A stretch of DNA of 64,000 nt, taken from Bugula neritina. Lineage: Eukaryota > Bryozoa > Gymnolaemata > Cheilostomatida > Bugulidae. The stretch is from positions 10,534,698 to 10,598,697 of the forward strand of contig OZ037765.1 in assembly GCA_964035545.1 (NCBI GenBank). The letters are read 5' to 3'. Below, in pieces: positions 1-11,241 of the stretch. A model generated the notes under the pieces. That model was not told the DNA's origin and did not search any database. It saw nothing but the letters and a program-made list of their open reading frames with translations. How positions within the stretch are numbered: the first letter of the stretch is position 1; each line of letters begins with the position of its first letter. The translations under genes and the position numbers were made by a program.

Positions 1-386
1 TTGCATAACACATGCACAATTTTGTAGGTAGGTAGGCATACATTTGTTACCTTACCTGTGGAAAGCTTTGTGCACATGAATTTAATTGATTGGTCGAGAA
101 AAGCTTGAACTTCATTATGTTAACATAAGCTATTTGCATCACATCTTTCCATGTAGTATATTTACTCTAGTATGCAATCTGTATGCATAGTCTACTGTTA
201 CAAAGTGTATTATTAGCAGATATATATCTCAATCAGCATATCTCACTGCTAACACATTATTACGAGTCAGTGTGTGCTATGCTGTGTGCTCTTATACATA
301 CAGTTTATTGAGAGTGGGATATGCTTAACACTAGATACTAACAAGCATATACGTCTCTCTTACATAATATTCAGTAACTAAGCATA
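1..386. other. Non-coding stretch upstream of the first plectin-repeat exon
   Basis: I see no exon with a recognisable protein in either strand. It may be intron of a larger spectraplakin gene, or promoter and 5' UTR if the ATG at 387 is a true start. An in-frame stop (TAA, 375-377) sits just upstream of that ATG, so the reading frame cannot extend left without a splice site. The only acceptor-like AG that fits is at 381-382, and its pyrimidine tract is weak. Confidence 0.4.
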
Positions 387-3300
387 ATGACTTTTTATTA
401 TGACTATAACTATAATAAAAAGAAGACTAAGTCACCAAACTCTGATGGATACTTTACAGACACCTCCATGAAAGTGAACACCACAAGGACATTCGATATT
501 GAAGCAGTCATCGATCCAAAAACACAAAAAGAGGTCTCAGCCGAAGAGGCGGTGCAGAGGGGGATAATTGACGAGGCTACAGGTAATTGGAAATATTTGT
601 GTGGCGAGTTTGTTTTGTGTATAGACAATACAACTTGGTAATGAATTCTATAGCTTACTCCATCAGGCTATTAAACAATTAAAAAATTGCCCAAGTCAAC
701 AAAGGTTTGCTACAACCAAACTTTTTTACAATGAGATTATTGTAAGTGTTACAGAATGTTCTAACCATGAATCTAGTGGCATAGTTTTACTAATCAACAT
801 GTTAGGTGTGTGCTGGTACGTTGAGCTGATTTTCTGTAGGTGACTATGTCAATGTGGATACCATGGAGAGTTGGAGTATGGACAATGCCATCAAACAAGG
901 ACTCGTGAAAGCGAGACCCATACCAGCTAACGACACCGTTTCCTTCTCCATATGCGCAGTTGTTGATCCTAAAACAGGTAACTAGAGTGATGCTTTCTAA
1001 CAGCTTGTAGAAGTGTTGAGTGCAGTAATACTAAAGTAAACACATAACTTTTATAAACCATCTCTGCTTTGTGTAATTGAGCACTCTGTATCATATTAGT
1101 TCAAGTTTAGAGACATTTATAATGCTTAGTAAACTTTTCCTAAAGGTGAGAAAATGACGGTTAGTGATGCGTTGCGCCATGGTTTCCTTGATCGAGGTAG
1201 GAAGCACTTCTGCAACGCTCATACTGGCCAGCTCTACAGTCTGGATGAGGCGCTACACAATGGTTGGATTATTACAAAGTCAAATTATGATCGAAACAAG
1301 ACACAAGCAGGCTTTTCGTTTAAAGGTGGTTATTATGATTGTGTACATAATTATTACTAGTGCTCAATAAATTGTATACCTCACATATTTAAAAAGTATG
1401 GTTTTTAAACTTTTTTAAAGCATTGTTAGGCGATAAACTATGTGTTCCTGTTTCATTTTAGTCGTCGATAATAAATATCTTTATCTTTAAAGTTTAAACT
1501 GATGAATATTTTGAGAGTTTGTGCATGTCAAAGCTCTTTGAAATTCTATGGTTTTATTTATTTATTTATATGCAAAATGTTGTGTTATTCAATCAAAGCA
1601 GAATAGGTTGTTTTTTTCTGATACTTCTGCGGTAAATTAGTGAAGTTTTTACGAGTTTTCTATTGAAAAATTAAAAATTTTGTGCTGGACACAGGTCAGC
1701 CGAATCGATCGGCTCAAGCACCAGTCGGCTCTTCAGGTTTCCAGACTTTCACCATACTGTCTGTAACTGACGCCCGAACTGGTGAGGATCTAACTGTGGC
1801 TGAGGCAGTTAGGAGAGGCATACTAGATAGCTCTAAGAGGAACTACAAGGATACATTAGCCGGAGAAGTCATGCTCCTAGACACAGCGGTTAAAAGAAGT
1901 GAGTTGCTAATTGTAGCTCTCTCACTATTGCCTACAAAGATTGCTGTGACAGGCATATTTAGGTGTCTAAATTAGTATCATATGTAGTTGTGACACTAGT
2001 TTAGCAGAGTCTTGATTTAATGTACTTTTTTTAAAAGACTCAATTGTCAGTCTTAACTTTTAAAATTTACAGACTTTATAAAGCTTGGTCCATCATCTTC
2101 TGGAGTGACCAAGACCACATTCTCTGATGCATTGAGAAGAGGCTATATTAATGCTCAGACTGGGAGATACGCTTGCCCGAGTACCGGACAGGTGATGAGT
2201 GTAGATGAGGCTATTAGGAGAGGACTGCTTGTAGATGACACAGGGCATCGTCTTGGGGGAGAAGACATGACACTCAAACCTAACATTCACAGGCAGTCGA
2301 AAACATTTGAATCGGCTTTGAGACATGGCATGATTGACACACGGTGAGCCACCTTGTCTAGAAATTTTGAAAAATAGCCAGAATTTCTATTAACTGACTA
2401 GCGAGTGGTGAAAAGAGAGTCACCTTATTCCGTTAGTGTTATATTGGTTTTCAGCTAGGTGTGATTAGAAAACCTGAAATTTAACAAGTCTACTCAACAT
2501 CATAATTTTTAAGTGAGTTGTCAAAATATAAGTTTAACAACGTAGAAAAACTACAAAAATGTTGAAAGAACAGTATTGCTAATAAAGTACCACGATTTAA
2601 TCTCATTTATTGCTTTCACACTACACTTTTGCTATTCCATATGTTTATATGTTTATATCAGTATTTATGTTAGTATTCAATAAATCTCAAATTTTCCAGT
2701 AATTAAAAAAGTGTGCAAAAGCAGAGAATCATCAAATTTGTTCTCATATTTACTGTTGAAACACTCTTGACTGAAGGCTTATTGAGAATCAACTATCGCT
2801 TGCACTGAAAAGCAACATGGTGTCTTTTAAATAAATTATGATTCATAACAACTTGGTACAACTTAGTGAATATAATATGATGCTAAGTTTTTCATGCACC
2901 TCATAATTCCTGATTGAATGCTCATCTGTTAACCTCTTTATATTTTCTGTTATTTGAAGCTCTGGTAAATACTTGAACCCTGAGTCAGGGGAGGCAATGA
3001 CCTTAGGCCGAGCTGTGAACCAGGGACATTTAGCACCAAAGACACAGTGGAGGGCTTATAAAACCCAACAGCATCAGCAAACCCAGCAGCAATTTGCCGG
3101 ACCACCTTCTCCTGGCAGCGTTATTAGCTCAGCGACCTACAAGGTACTAATGCTCTAGTTCTTCATTTGCTTGATCATAGTTGTTGGTTTTGTACAGATT
3201 TGTGCGAACACACTGTTTACTATAATATTAAAAATCTTTTCACAATTTGTTTTGTTTTGTAGCAAAATGGAGAACCAGTATACTCTACAATACATAAGAC

Positions 3301-5679
3301 TCGAACAATGAGCTCTACTCCACATAGTGAAGGTGGCCCCATTGATATCTACACAGCTAGAGATCGAGGACTACTGAATATGCAAGCAGGGGAGGTAACT
3401 CTACCACAGTATGGCACCAGCATGCTCATTGATGATGCTCTTTTGCAAGGTAAGCAATACATTACTGCACAATAAAATACTCTATTCTACCAGATTTAGT
3501 TTTATGTAGTATATTATATACCAACATTTATATGAACATGATTCAATATAAAATTATACATCTAGTCATATAGAAATTATAAGTATCTCATCCATAATAA
3601 ACACTTGGGGGTTGATTTTAACCATTTAATTACCAATTGCTTTTCTTTGAGAAATATATTTGATCACAATGCCAACAGAACCTTTCTCATTTTAATCAAG
3701 TGTAGGATAAACTTATTAAGAAGACAACTCTATAGCCTGCTGCATCTCCTACAACATTTTTAATGCAGATAATACTGTAGATCAGTTTTATATGCTTTGT
3801 ATTTCATTTTCATATTTCAACTAACTATCTCTTTGTAATTCACTGTTGATTATGCACAGTTTTTAAACGTATAGATTAATGTATCTAGAAACTGTACAGA
3901 GATTGTGTTGCAAGAATTATAATTATTGTAAATCTTAAAACTTGATTATGAGTATATGGCTATGTAAGGTTAGCGTTTTTCTAATATATAACCTGTAATA
4001 TCCAATTATTTATTAGTCAACTTTGAACTCTATCTATAACCATCGTTTTTTATTATATTAGTAAATATAACTTATAAGTATGTATAAGCAGCGTGTTTTA
4101 TCTAAAATATATGAATATACATAGTATGAGGAAATATCTTTTCACTTACAGGTTTAATAGTGACAGCAGTGCCTTTGAATATAATACTAAGTAAGCCAGC
4201 ATCACCCTCTGCACTTTCTGTGCACCAGGCAATCCAGCAAGGTCTTGTGAACCCCCTGACACTGGCTGTACAGAGTGGTGGCGGACAGTTTATCTCTTTT
4301 GAAGATGCCTTAGCTGCAGGCCTTCTTTATCCTAGAGCTAGCAGTTCAATAAGACAAGACAGCTCTTTTGTTAGAGATGGCTCTTTGGCTAGAGAGAATA
4401 TGAATATATCGCGTGCGGCATCTGTGCCCACTACCGGCGCACCACCTGCTGGTAAGAACTACAGCTACAGTTACAGGAAGCGCACAGCACACCATAGCAC
4501 AGGAACTCAACCTCGGAACAGAGATGTGGGGGTGATGAATGGCGCCCACATGGTGAATGGAGGAGCTCACCTGAAGCCTGGTGTAGGTACGCTGCCCCAC
4601 TCAACATCCACTCTGCCTCATGCTATGCCTACCACACAGCATAGAGTCTGGGAGAACCAGCAGCACATGCATGGTGCCGGGAATGTCCAACAGCCTGGGT
4701 TTGATAGCTTGCAAGGTGGTCAGGCTCAAAGTCCATTGCTCAATGGCAATGCTCATTTTGTTAATGGTAAGCTGTTCGCAAGCAGGCCTGGTTATAAAAT
4801 TGAGGGTGATGGGATGGTGGTTAACCTAATGAATGGTGAAGCCATGGGCTTGGCTCAAGCTCAAAGAGCTAACATAGTGCAACAGATCCCCGATGACGAA
4901 TATGACGCTGGGACCCTCCCACCCAACCAGTCAATGTACCAAAGGGTGAGCTTATATATCTTGGGTTTCTCTTTTCTGCTGAAAGTTCAGCTTTCCTGCA
5001 CATTGCCGTTAAATATGTTTGGTCTGACATGCATGTAGTCTCCCTGACTTACTTCAACTACGAAATATTTGAAAACTGAGAAAAACATTTCTTTTCAACC
5101 CAAAACATTGTCAGTAAAAGAATAGCCTGAATTTATGTCGATGCCTGTGATTATCCTGCTTGCTTTTGAAAGGCTATAGCAACTTCTTTCACTTTTGCTG
5201 GGTTATTTGGTTTTGCCACCCTAAAATAAACATTTTAATTTATTCTTTGGTTTGTTAGATAAAAATAGATATAGATGGCAGACAGCTTATTTCGTATCTA
5301 ACAGTTTCACATTCACCTATTAAAATGCTATATTCATTTAAAGCTCATTGCTTATGCAATAATCTCAATATTAGTAGATAAGTCAGTCGGGATGGGACTG
5401 GCTGTCTGCATGTAACTACTATATTATAAGGTTGTCAACTTACCATTTGCTGTGGTGTGTGTTGTTTAGGACGTGCTGCCACATGCTACTGCTAGTGCTG
5501 CCTCTCACCTATCTGCTGATGCTATAGCCACTGGGCTTAACTCTTTTCAACCTGTGCAGTCTCTATCAGCTCCTATCAAACCTCCAAGGGTTTCATTTGG
5601 TGGATCTGTTACAGCACCTCCTCAATCTGAGTTTTATTCTAGCCGTTCTGAGCAATATTATGCCGAGATTAAGCACTAA
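387..5679 (+). CDS. Plectin/plakin-repeat protein (3' part of a spectraplakin-like gene, or a separate repeat gene)
   Basis: Nine exons join in phase: 387-582, 840-977, 1146-1325, 1695-1898, 2073-2343, 2960-3143, 3263-3449, 4152-4945, 5470-5679 (2364 nt, 787 aa plus stop). The protein repeats a pattern typical of plectin repeats, for example 'AVIDPKTQKEVSAEEAVQRG', 'DPKTGEKMTVSDALRHGFLD', 'TGQVMSVDEAIRRGLL', 'ESGEAMTLGRAVNQGHL' and 'GQFISFEDALAAGLL'. About eight to ten units cover residues 20-450. In plakins this domain binds intermediate filaments or acts as a junctional scaffold. In invertebrates it occurs in spectraplakin isoforms of the VAB-10A/Shot type. The C-terminal 300 residues are low-complexity (Gly, His, Gln, Ser, Pro) without a known fold. 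The 5' limit is uncertain: ATG 387 could be a start, or residue 1 may continue from an upstream exon by a phase-2 junction at 383. No actin-binding, spectrin or GAS2 domain is in the window. A possible poly(A) signal lies at 6535-6540. Confidence 0.8.
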
Positions 5680-5800
5680 TGGTAATGAGTAAATGCTCAG
5701 CTACAGTTATCTACCCGTTAACTAGTACACTCGTTAACTAGCAGGTCTTTGGGTTTTCATTTATTCCTTATGTTATTCTGTTTTTAGTTCCATTAGCGTC

Positions 5801-6177
5801 GAGCCACACGGAGCGTATTTTCGCAGACGAAAATTCGCACCACAAGAAGAAAAAGTGTCTACTGTACGGAACCTAGCCTAGCCAGTGAAATCAAAAAACG
5901 ATTAGCTAATAATATTTGCATTTAACTAAACTGCTCGTCTTGCCTCTATGGCTACATGTGCAGGATAAGTTAAATTTTCATTTTTAAATCTCACTCGATT
6001 TCAATAAAAAGCAATTTGGAACGTAACACTAAATTAAGAAAAGTGGGCTCGCTAAATAACTACCAGCCAATTAGGTGACGACGACAGAAAATATTCGCAC
6101 TTGTCCTTTAGCAATCTCAATGCATGAAATTCGCGTACAGTGGACACCTTTTACCGAAAATACGCACCGTGTGGCTC
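5801..6177. mobile_element. MITE-like element with terminal inverted repeats
   Basis: The left end (5801 onward) begins GAGCCACACGGAGCGTATTT. The reverse complement of the right end (to 6177) begins GAGCCACACGGTGCGTATTT, and the match continues through 'TCG'. This gives 23 bp with one mismatch. Weaker similarity follows around the shared GTGTCYACTGTACG, in the same order on both arms. The element is about 377 bp with no coding capacity, as expected for a non-autonomous DNA transposon. I could not see a clear target-site duplication and cannot name the superfamily. It lies about 120 bp downstream of the plectin-repeat gene and holds an AATAAA (6004-6009) in that gene's sense direction. Confidence 0.65.
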
Positions 6178-8210
6178 TATGCTTAGGCATTTGAATTTCA
6201 ATCAGATTGATTTTATTATCCTTGATGCACCAGCTTAAAAATGAACTTTGTTAGAACTTGCTTTCACATGTGGTTTCAACATTAATGTTATGCACTAATG
6301 CTGTTGATAAATGTTGCCTGAATAATATTTCTCTAAACTTTGTATTTTTCTGTTATTTCTCTTATTTCATATAAACCTGTCAATTTCAAATTTAGAGTTG
6401 TAAAGAAAATTTTATGGTTAATATTTTAACCAAACTGTAACGTTAATATTCTATTTTACAGCGGTACATGCGTAACACAGCGGTGTAAACTGGAGTTGCT
6501 TGACCCAACTAGTTATTGATAGCTAGAAATCTCAAATAAAACTATTTATCAACATCACTACTTATAAAAGCTGTTTAAAACACATTAAACTTTTTGACTA
6601 AATAATAGATGCTGGTGTACATAATATTATATTATATCTTTGGCTAAAATACTCATTTATTTATTGCTTTTCAACAATCTCAAAAACCTTGTCATTTTAC
6701 ATAGTTATAACATTGTAGAGCTGTTTGCTGTGATAGATATGTTAAATTTTTTGTTAATGTTGCTGCCCATGACTGACATATTTCTCATCAGATCTTTTAG
6801 CTTTTTATTCATTCTTTTCATTACTTGGTTTTTATCCCAGCCGCACTTGCATTTTCTATTTACATTTTATATATTTTGAATTTTATAGTTTTGAAGTAAA
6901 AATTAACTTTATATAAATGCTTTCTTGCTAAACTAAGGTTTGCTTAATTAATTGTTTTATTCGCCTTCTGTTAGTAGCTAGATATTTTAATATAAAAACT
7001 AGAGCTGATCTTTAATCTTTGATGTAATACAAGATATTATATCTATTTGATAGAATTCAAATAAATGGTGCTTTTTGGTTTGAGATGACATAAAAATAAA
7101 TTGTAATAAATTGATATTTATTGTAGCTGTGAATATAAAAAGTTATCCAATAATATTGAGACAATCCTTTGGTAAAAGTTGAAGTTCATAGTTTATACAG
7201 TGCAACATGGAAAAGTAGTTCATATAATATTATTGTGAAGTGTAGCAATGGTCAAGTATTGAAAAGCTAGCCTGGCAGGTTTATTAAAGTAGTCTAATGT
7301 GAAGTTGCTAATTTTGAGTACCTAACTACATATTTACACAATAAACAATTGGTGAGAGCATAAACTACACAGTTCAACTATTACACTTACGAGTTGCTCC
7401 ACTCGATCCCCTACAGTAGGTACACAAACCCCTTTACTTCATATGCATAGATTATAGGTTATATTGTATTATGTCCAATTTTTATCCGGATGTTCCTCGA
7501 ATATATTATATCACACTCTTTAAGAAGTCAATGTCATTGTTGAAAAATAATTGCATATCCAATATTTTAGTTTCAATAACATGTAAGGCGTCATAAACAT
7601 ACGGGCTATAACATTTACAGGTTTATTATCTAGTTTAGTTTTTACCTGGCTTCTCATCTCTTTAAATTTGAATATATACATTATACGAACAATTTGCAAC
7701 CACCACTTGGAGAACTGTACGCATTGCTGGTGAGCTTGTTATGAATGTTTAACCAGGAGTCTAGTTTGTCTGATTTGGTTTTGCTTGGAGTTATCTTTCA
7801 ACCTTCCCATTGTAGTGTCTCAAAACATAATATTATTATACACGTGAGTCAGTGGCGTAACCGACAGCTTGTAAAAAAGAAATCGCTAAAAGCAGCACCA
7901 GTTTGGAAATGATTAAGCATAGCGGTTCAGGGGTCTCCAGTTTGAGCTAAAGGTTTAGAGCTCTAACCAATGAACTTTAACGATGCGTATACAAATACGT
8001 ACGCATTGACTCCCAACTTAGTGCGGTTTCTACCGATATTCTTTAGTAAAATAAATTACAATGAATTTTGCTCACGGTATAATTTATTAAATCGAAGAGT
8101 CACCAGATGAATAATTATGTTATACTAATTATTTAAAGCATAACCATTAGTATAAAACTGTCAACATACCCAATAACTATTAAAACTTAGAGGTAGTAGA
8201 ATAGTTATAA
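6178..8210. other. Intergenic, no gene seen
   Basis: AT-rich sequence with only short chance ORFs. It probably holds the 3' UTR of the upstream gene as far as the AATAAA at 6535-6540. A degenerate tRNA-like stretch on the minus strand (about 7921-7990) has a D-arm-like GTTCATTGGTTAGAGC but no proper B box. It may be a decayed tRNA-derived SINE. Confidence 0.4.
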
Positions 8211-8603
8211 TTATACTAATGCTAATAGTAATACTAATATTAATAGTAATAGTAGTACTAATACTAATAGTAATACTAATAGTGATAGTAATACTAAGTC
8301 TAATAGTAATACTTTAGTAATAGTAATACTAATACTAATAGTAATACTAATAGTAATAGTATGTCTATTACTTATTAGTTATTACTATTAGTAATACTAT
8401 TACTATTAGTATTAGTATTACTATTAGTATTACTATTATTAATACTAATACTAATACTGTAATAGTAATAGTAAAATTAGTAATACTAATAGTAATACTA
8501 ATACTATTAGTATTAGTATTACTATTACTAAGTCCAATAGTAATACTAATACTAATAGTATTAGTATTACTATTAGTATTACTAATTTTACTATTCATCA
8601 TCA
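8211..8603. repeat. (TACTAATAGTAA)n-type microsatellite array, left block
   Basis: Imperfect array built from AATAGT/ACTAAT units and their complements (ATTAGT/ACTATT), changing orientation inside the block. A unique-looking 32-nt word at 8359-8390 recurs exactly as its reverse complement at 9342-9373, on the far side of the LINE fragment. The array abuts the stop codon of the LINE ORF. Confidence 0.85.
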
Positions 8604-9258
8604 TCAGCTGTCCGTCGGCTCCGAAGATGACTGTTTCCTAATTATCATGGATCTCCAACCCTCCCTCTGCTTGCTAAGAGTCTGCCAGCTGCCAATTGGA
8701 ATCTGCTTTGCTTTGAGATTTCGCTTCACCGTGTCCTTGAATCTTAGCTTGGGTCTGCCTATTCCACATGAACCTTCACACAGTTGAGAGTATAGAATTT
8801 GTTTGGGTAATCTCCCATTTTCCATTCTATGGACATGACCTGACCATCTGAGGTTCCTCTGGATCAGCACATCATACATGCTCATCATGTTGGTTTTTGC
8901 CAGCACATCATCGTTTGTGACAAAGTTCCACCACTTTATGCTCAGGATCTGCCGGAGTTGGCGCATCATATATGCATTCAGTTTGTGAGCGGCAACTCTG
9001 TATACAGTCCATGCTTCACTTCCATATAATAGGGTGGAGATAATGATGGCTTTGTAGACTGCACACTTTGTTTTGATGGTAAGTTCTTTGTTGTTCCAAA
9101 CCTTGTCTTTGAGTCTGCCAAATGCCTTCGAGGCATTAGAAGTACGAATCTCCAGCTCAGCATCGAGTTTGTTGTTGTCACTAAAAGTTGACCCAAGGTA
9201 CTTAAACTTTGAGACTTCGGCGAGCTCTTGATCTTGTATCAGGATGGGATCACCTGTA
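8604..9258 (-). mobile_element. LINE (non-LTR retrotransposon) fragment, C-terminal end of the ORF2 reverse transcriptase polyprotein
   Basis: One open frame of about 218 codons runs through the segment without a break. It shows the usual tail region of non-LTR reverse transcriptase ORFs: 'KFKYLGSTFSDNNKLDAELE', then 'IISTLLYGSEAWTVYR', then 'LRWSGHVHRMENGRLPKQIL' and 'GIGRPKLRFKDTVKRNLKA'. The catalytic palm with the FADD-type motif is absent, so this is a truncated, non-autonomous remnant. The frame is intact, so either insertion was recent or a recent family is active in this genome. Both ends run directly into the same kind of microsatellite. Clade (CR1, jockey or RTE-like) not assigned. 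Confidence 0.8.
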
Positions 9259-9560
9259 TAATTTTACTATTAGTATTAGTAATACTAATAGTAATAGTAA
9301 TACTTATACTAATACTGTAATACTAATAGTAATACTAATAATAATAGTAATAACTAATAAGTAATAGACATACTAATACTATTAGTATTAGTAATATTTA
9401 TAACAGAAACAATACTATTACTGCTGAGTACTAATAGTAATAGTAATACTACTACTAATAGTAATACTAATACTAATAGTAATAGTATTACTGTAATAGT
9501 TATACTTATAGTAATACTAATACTAATACTAATAGTAATAGAAATAGGAATACTTACAAT
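9259..9560. repeat. (TACTAATAGTAA)n-type microsatellite array, right block
   Basis: Continues the same repeat family on the 5' side of the LINE fragment. The word at 9342-9373 is the exact reverse complement of 8359-8390, so the two array blocks are at least partly inverted relative to each other. Confidence 0.8.
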
Positions 9561-11241
9561 TATTGAAATTATATTTAATTTTGATTTTATAAATTTAGGT
9601 TATGCTATGGTGGTACAAGTTCAAGTTGAAGTTATTGTTGCTGTTACTGTCAGTGTAAGTGTTGCTGTTAGTAAATGTAAGAGTAAGACTAAGTTAAACT
9701 CAATCGTAATGTAAATCATAAAGGTTATACTTATAGTAAATACTAAGTAGTAATAGTTTTACTTGAATACTAAATACTAAAAGTAAATACTTGTTTTACA
9801 GTTATTCATATGGACTATTGTTAATGTGGTCATAATGATGATCATAATCATAATGATAATCATAACGTGATACTTTTAGTTTTACTTTTCAAAGAGTCAT
9901 CAGATGAATAATTATCATTATTCATTGTCGTTATGTTATAACTTATACCTACTGATTATCTAAGCTTACTGCTTAAACTTAAAGCATAACCATTAGACTT
10001 AAACTATTAGTATTTAACATATTCAATTGGTAATTGACAAGTTTTACTTTTAGTACTTATTTATTATTACTTATAGTTATCAAGATCACTATAACCATAA
10101 GTGATAAGTATTACTAGTAGACTTTGAGTAGTTTACTTATTAAATTTAATTATTATTTACAAATTGTTACCGTTAGTATTAGTAAGTCTATTACTACATT
10201 ACTATTAGTCTATTGATATTAATACGGTATGAAAATAAAATATGTAATGGTTATTGTTTTAATAAAATTTATTCATTTCTAAAGACTAAAGGGGTTGTTT
10301 AATACAAGATAAAAATCAACTCTAAAAGTAAATATCACGCTCACTTTAAGTCTAGTTATTTGTAATTCAGTCTACTTTTAGTCTTTTACTTTTAGGTTAA
10401 AAATATTTATTTTTAGTATCTACTAAAACTGGACTGGGCTTTTTCTGTAAAGGTTAAGGTTTTTTTGTAAAACAATAAAAACCTGGATTGCATTGCTTTA
10501 TTGAAAATGTAATGATAACACTCATTGCTCCTACCAATCATTTTCTGGTTGCTGATATTTAGGTATGGACTAAACCACAAAGTACTAAAAGTAAATAAAG
10601 ATATTACAGCTATTACTAACCAACATAGATCTACCAAATTACGCAATTTTCCACAACTTATGCCATATATCTCACACTTTGCTTGTCAATAATATTTAGC
10701 CAAAAATTACTTTGCTAAAAATACTTATTTACATAGGACTAAGTTAGAGATGGAAGCCCTTATCTCAAACATAATCTAATCATGGACTTGGCTCAAGCTA
10801 GAAAATATGAATTTAACAAAGTTAAAAAGCACTAATAAATAAATTAAAAATAGGCCTATAGTGAATTTTTTCACTTTACTTGTGCACTAGTTAAATTTGA
10901 TGGTGCAACAAATGTAAATGTTTTTGCCCTTCTTCTCTTTTAATATAACTTTATATTGCTATCAGGAAAGGTTTAATATTAAGAAATTTTGAAAGTTTCT
11001 TAACCCAAATTGCATCACTAAACTTGCTGATGTATATTTCATTTAAACAATTATTAACTAATATTATCAAGCTTCAAGTTATACTAGTTTCTAAAACTAC
11101 AGAGTGTGGGAAATGCCCAAACTTTCTATCAGGAAAAATACCTAAGTTGAAAAACATTTTCTTTTCATACCTTTACCTAAAAATAGAAATACTCTCATCA
11201 TATTTGGTTTACTTTCTTGTAGCAATTATATTAAATACACG
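9561..11241. other. Intergenic, AT-rich, degenerate repeat-like sequence
   Basis: From about 9600 to 10250 the sequence is rich in AGTAA/TTACT and AATCAT words that look like decayed relatives of the adjacent array. Beyond that I see nothing coding. The promoter and 5' UTR of the gene starting at 11242 should lie at the right end, but no core promoter element is clear. Confidence 0.4.

Noticed and set aside
7921-7990. tRNA gene on the minus strand
   Set aside because: A good D-arm (GTTC...GAGC) is present, but no valid anticodon arm or GGTTCRA B box follows. At most a decayed tRNA-derived SINE.
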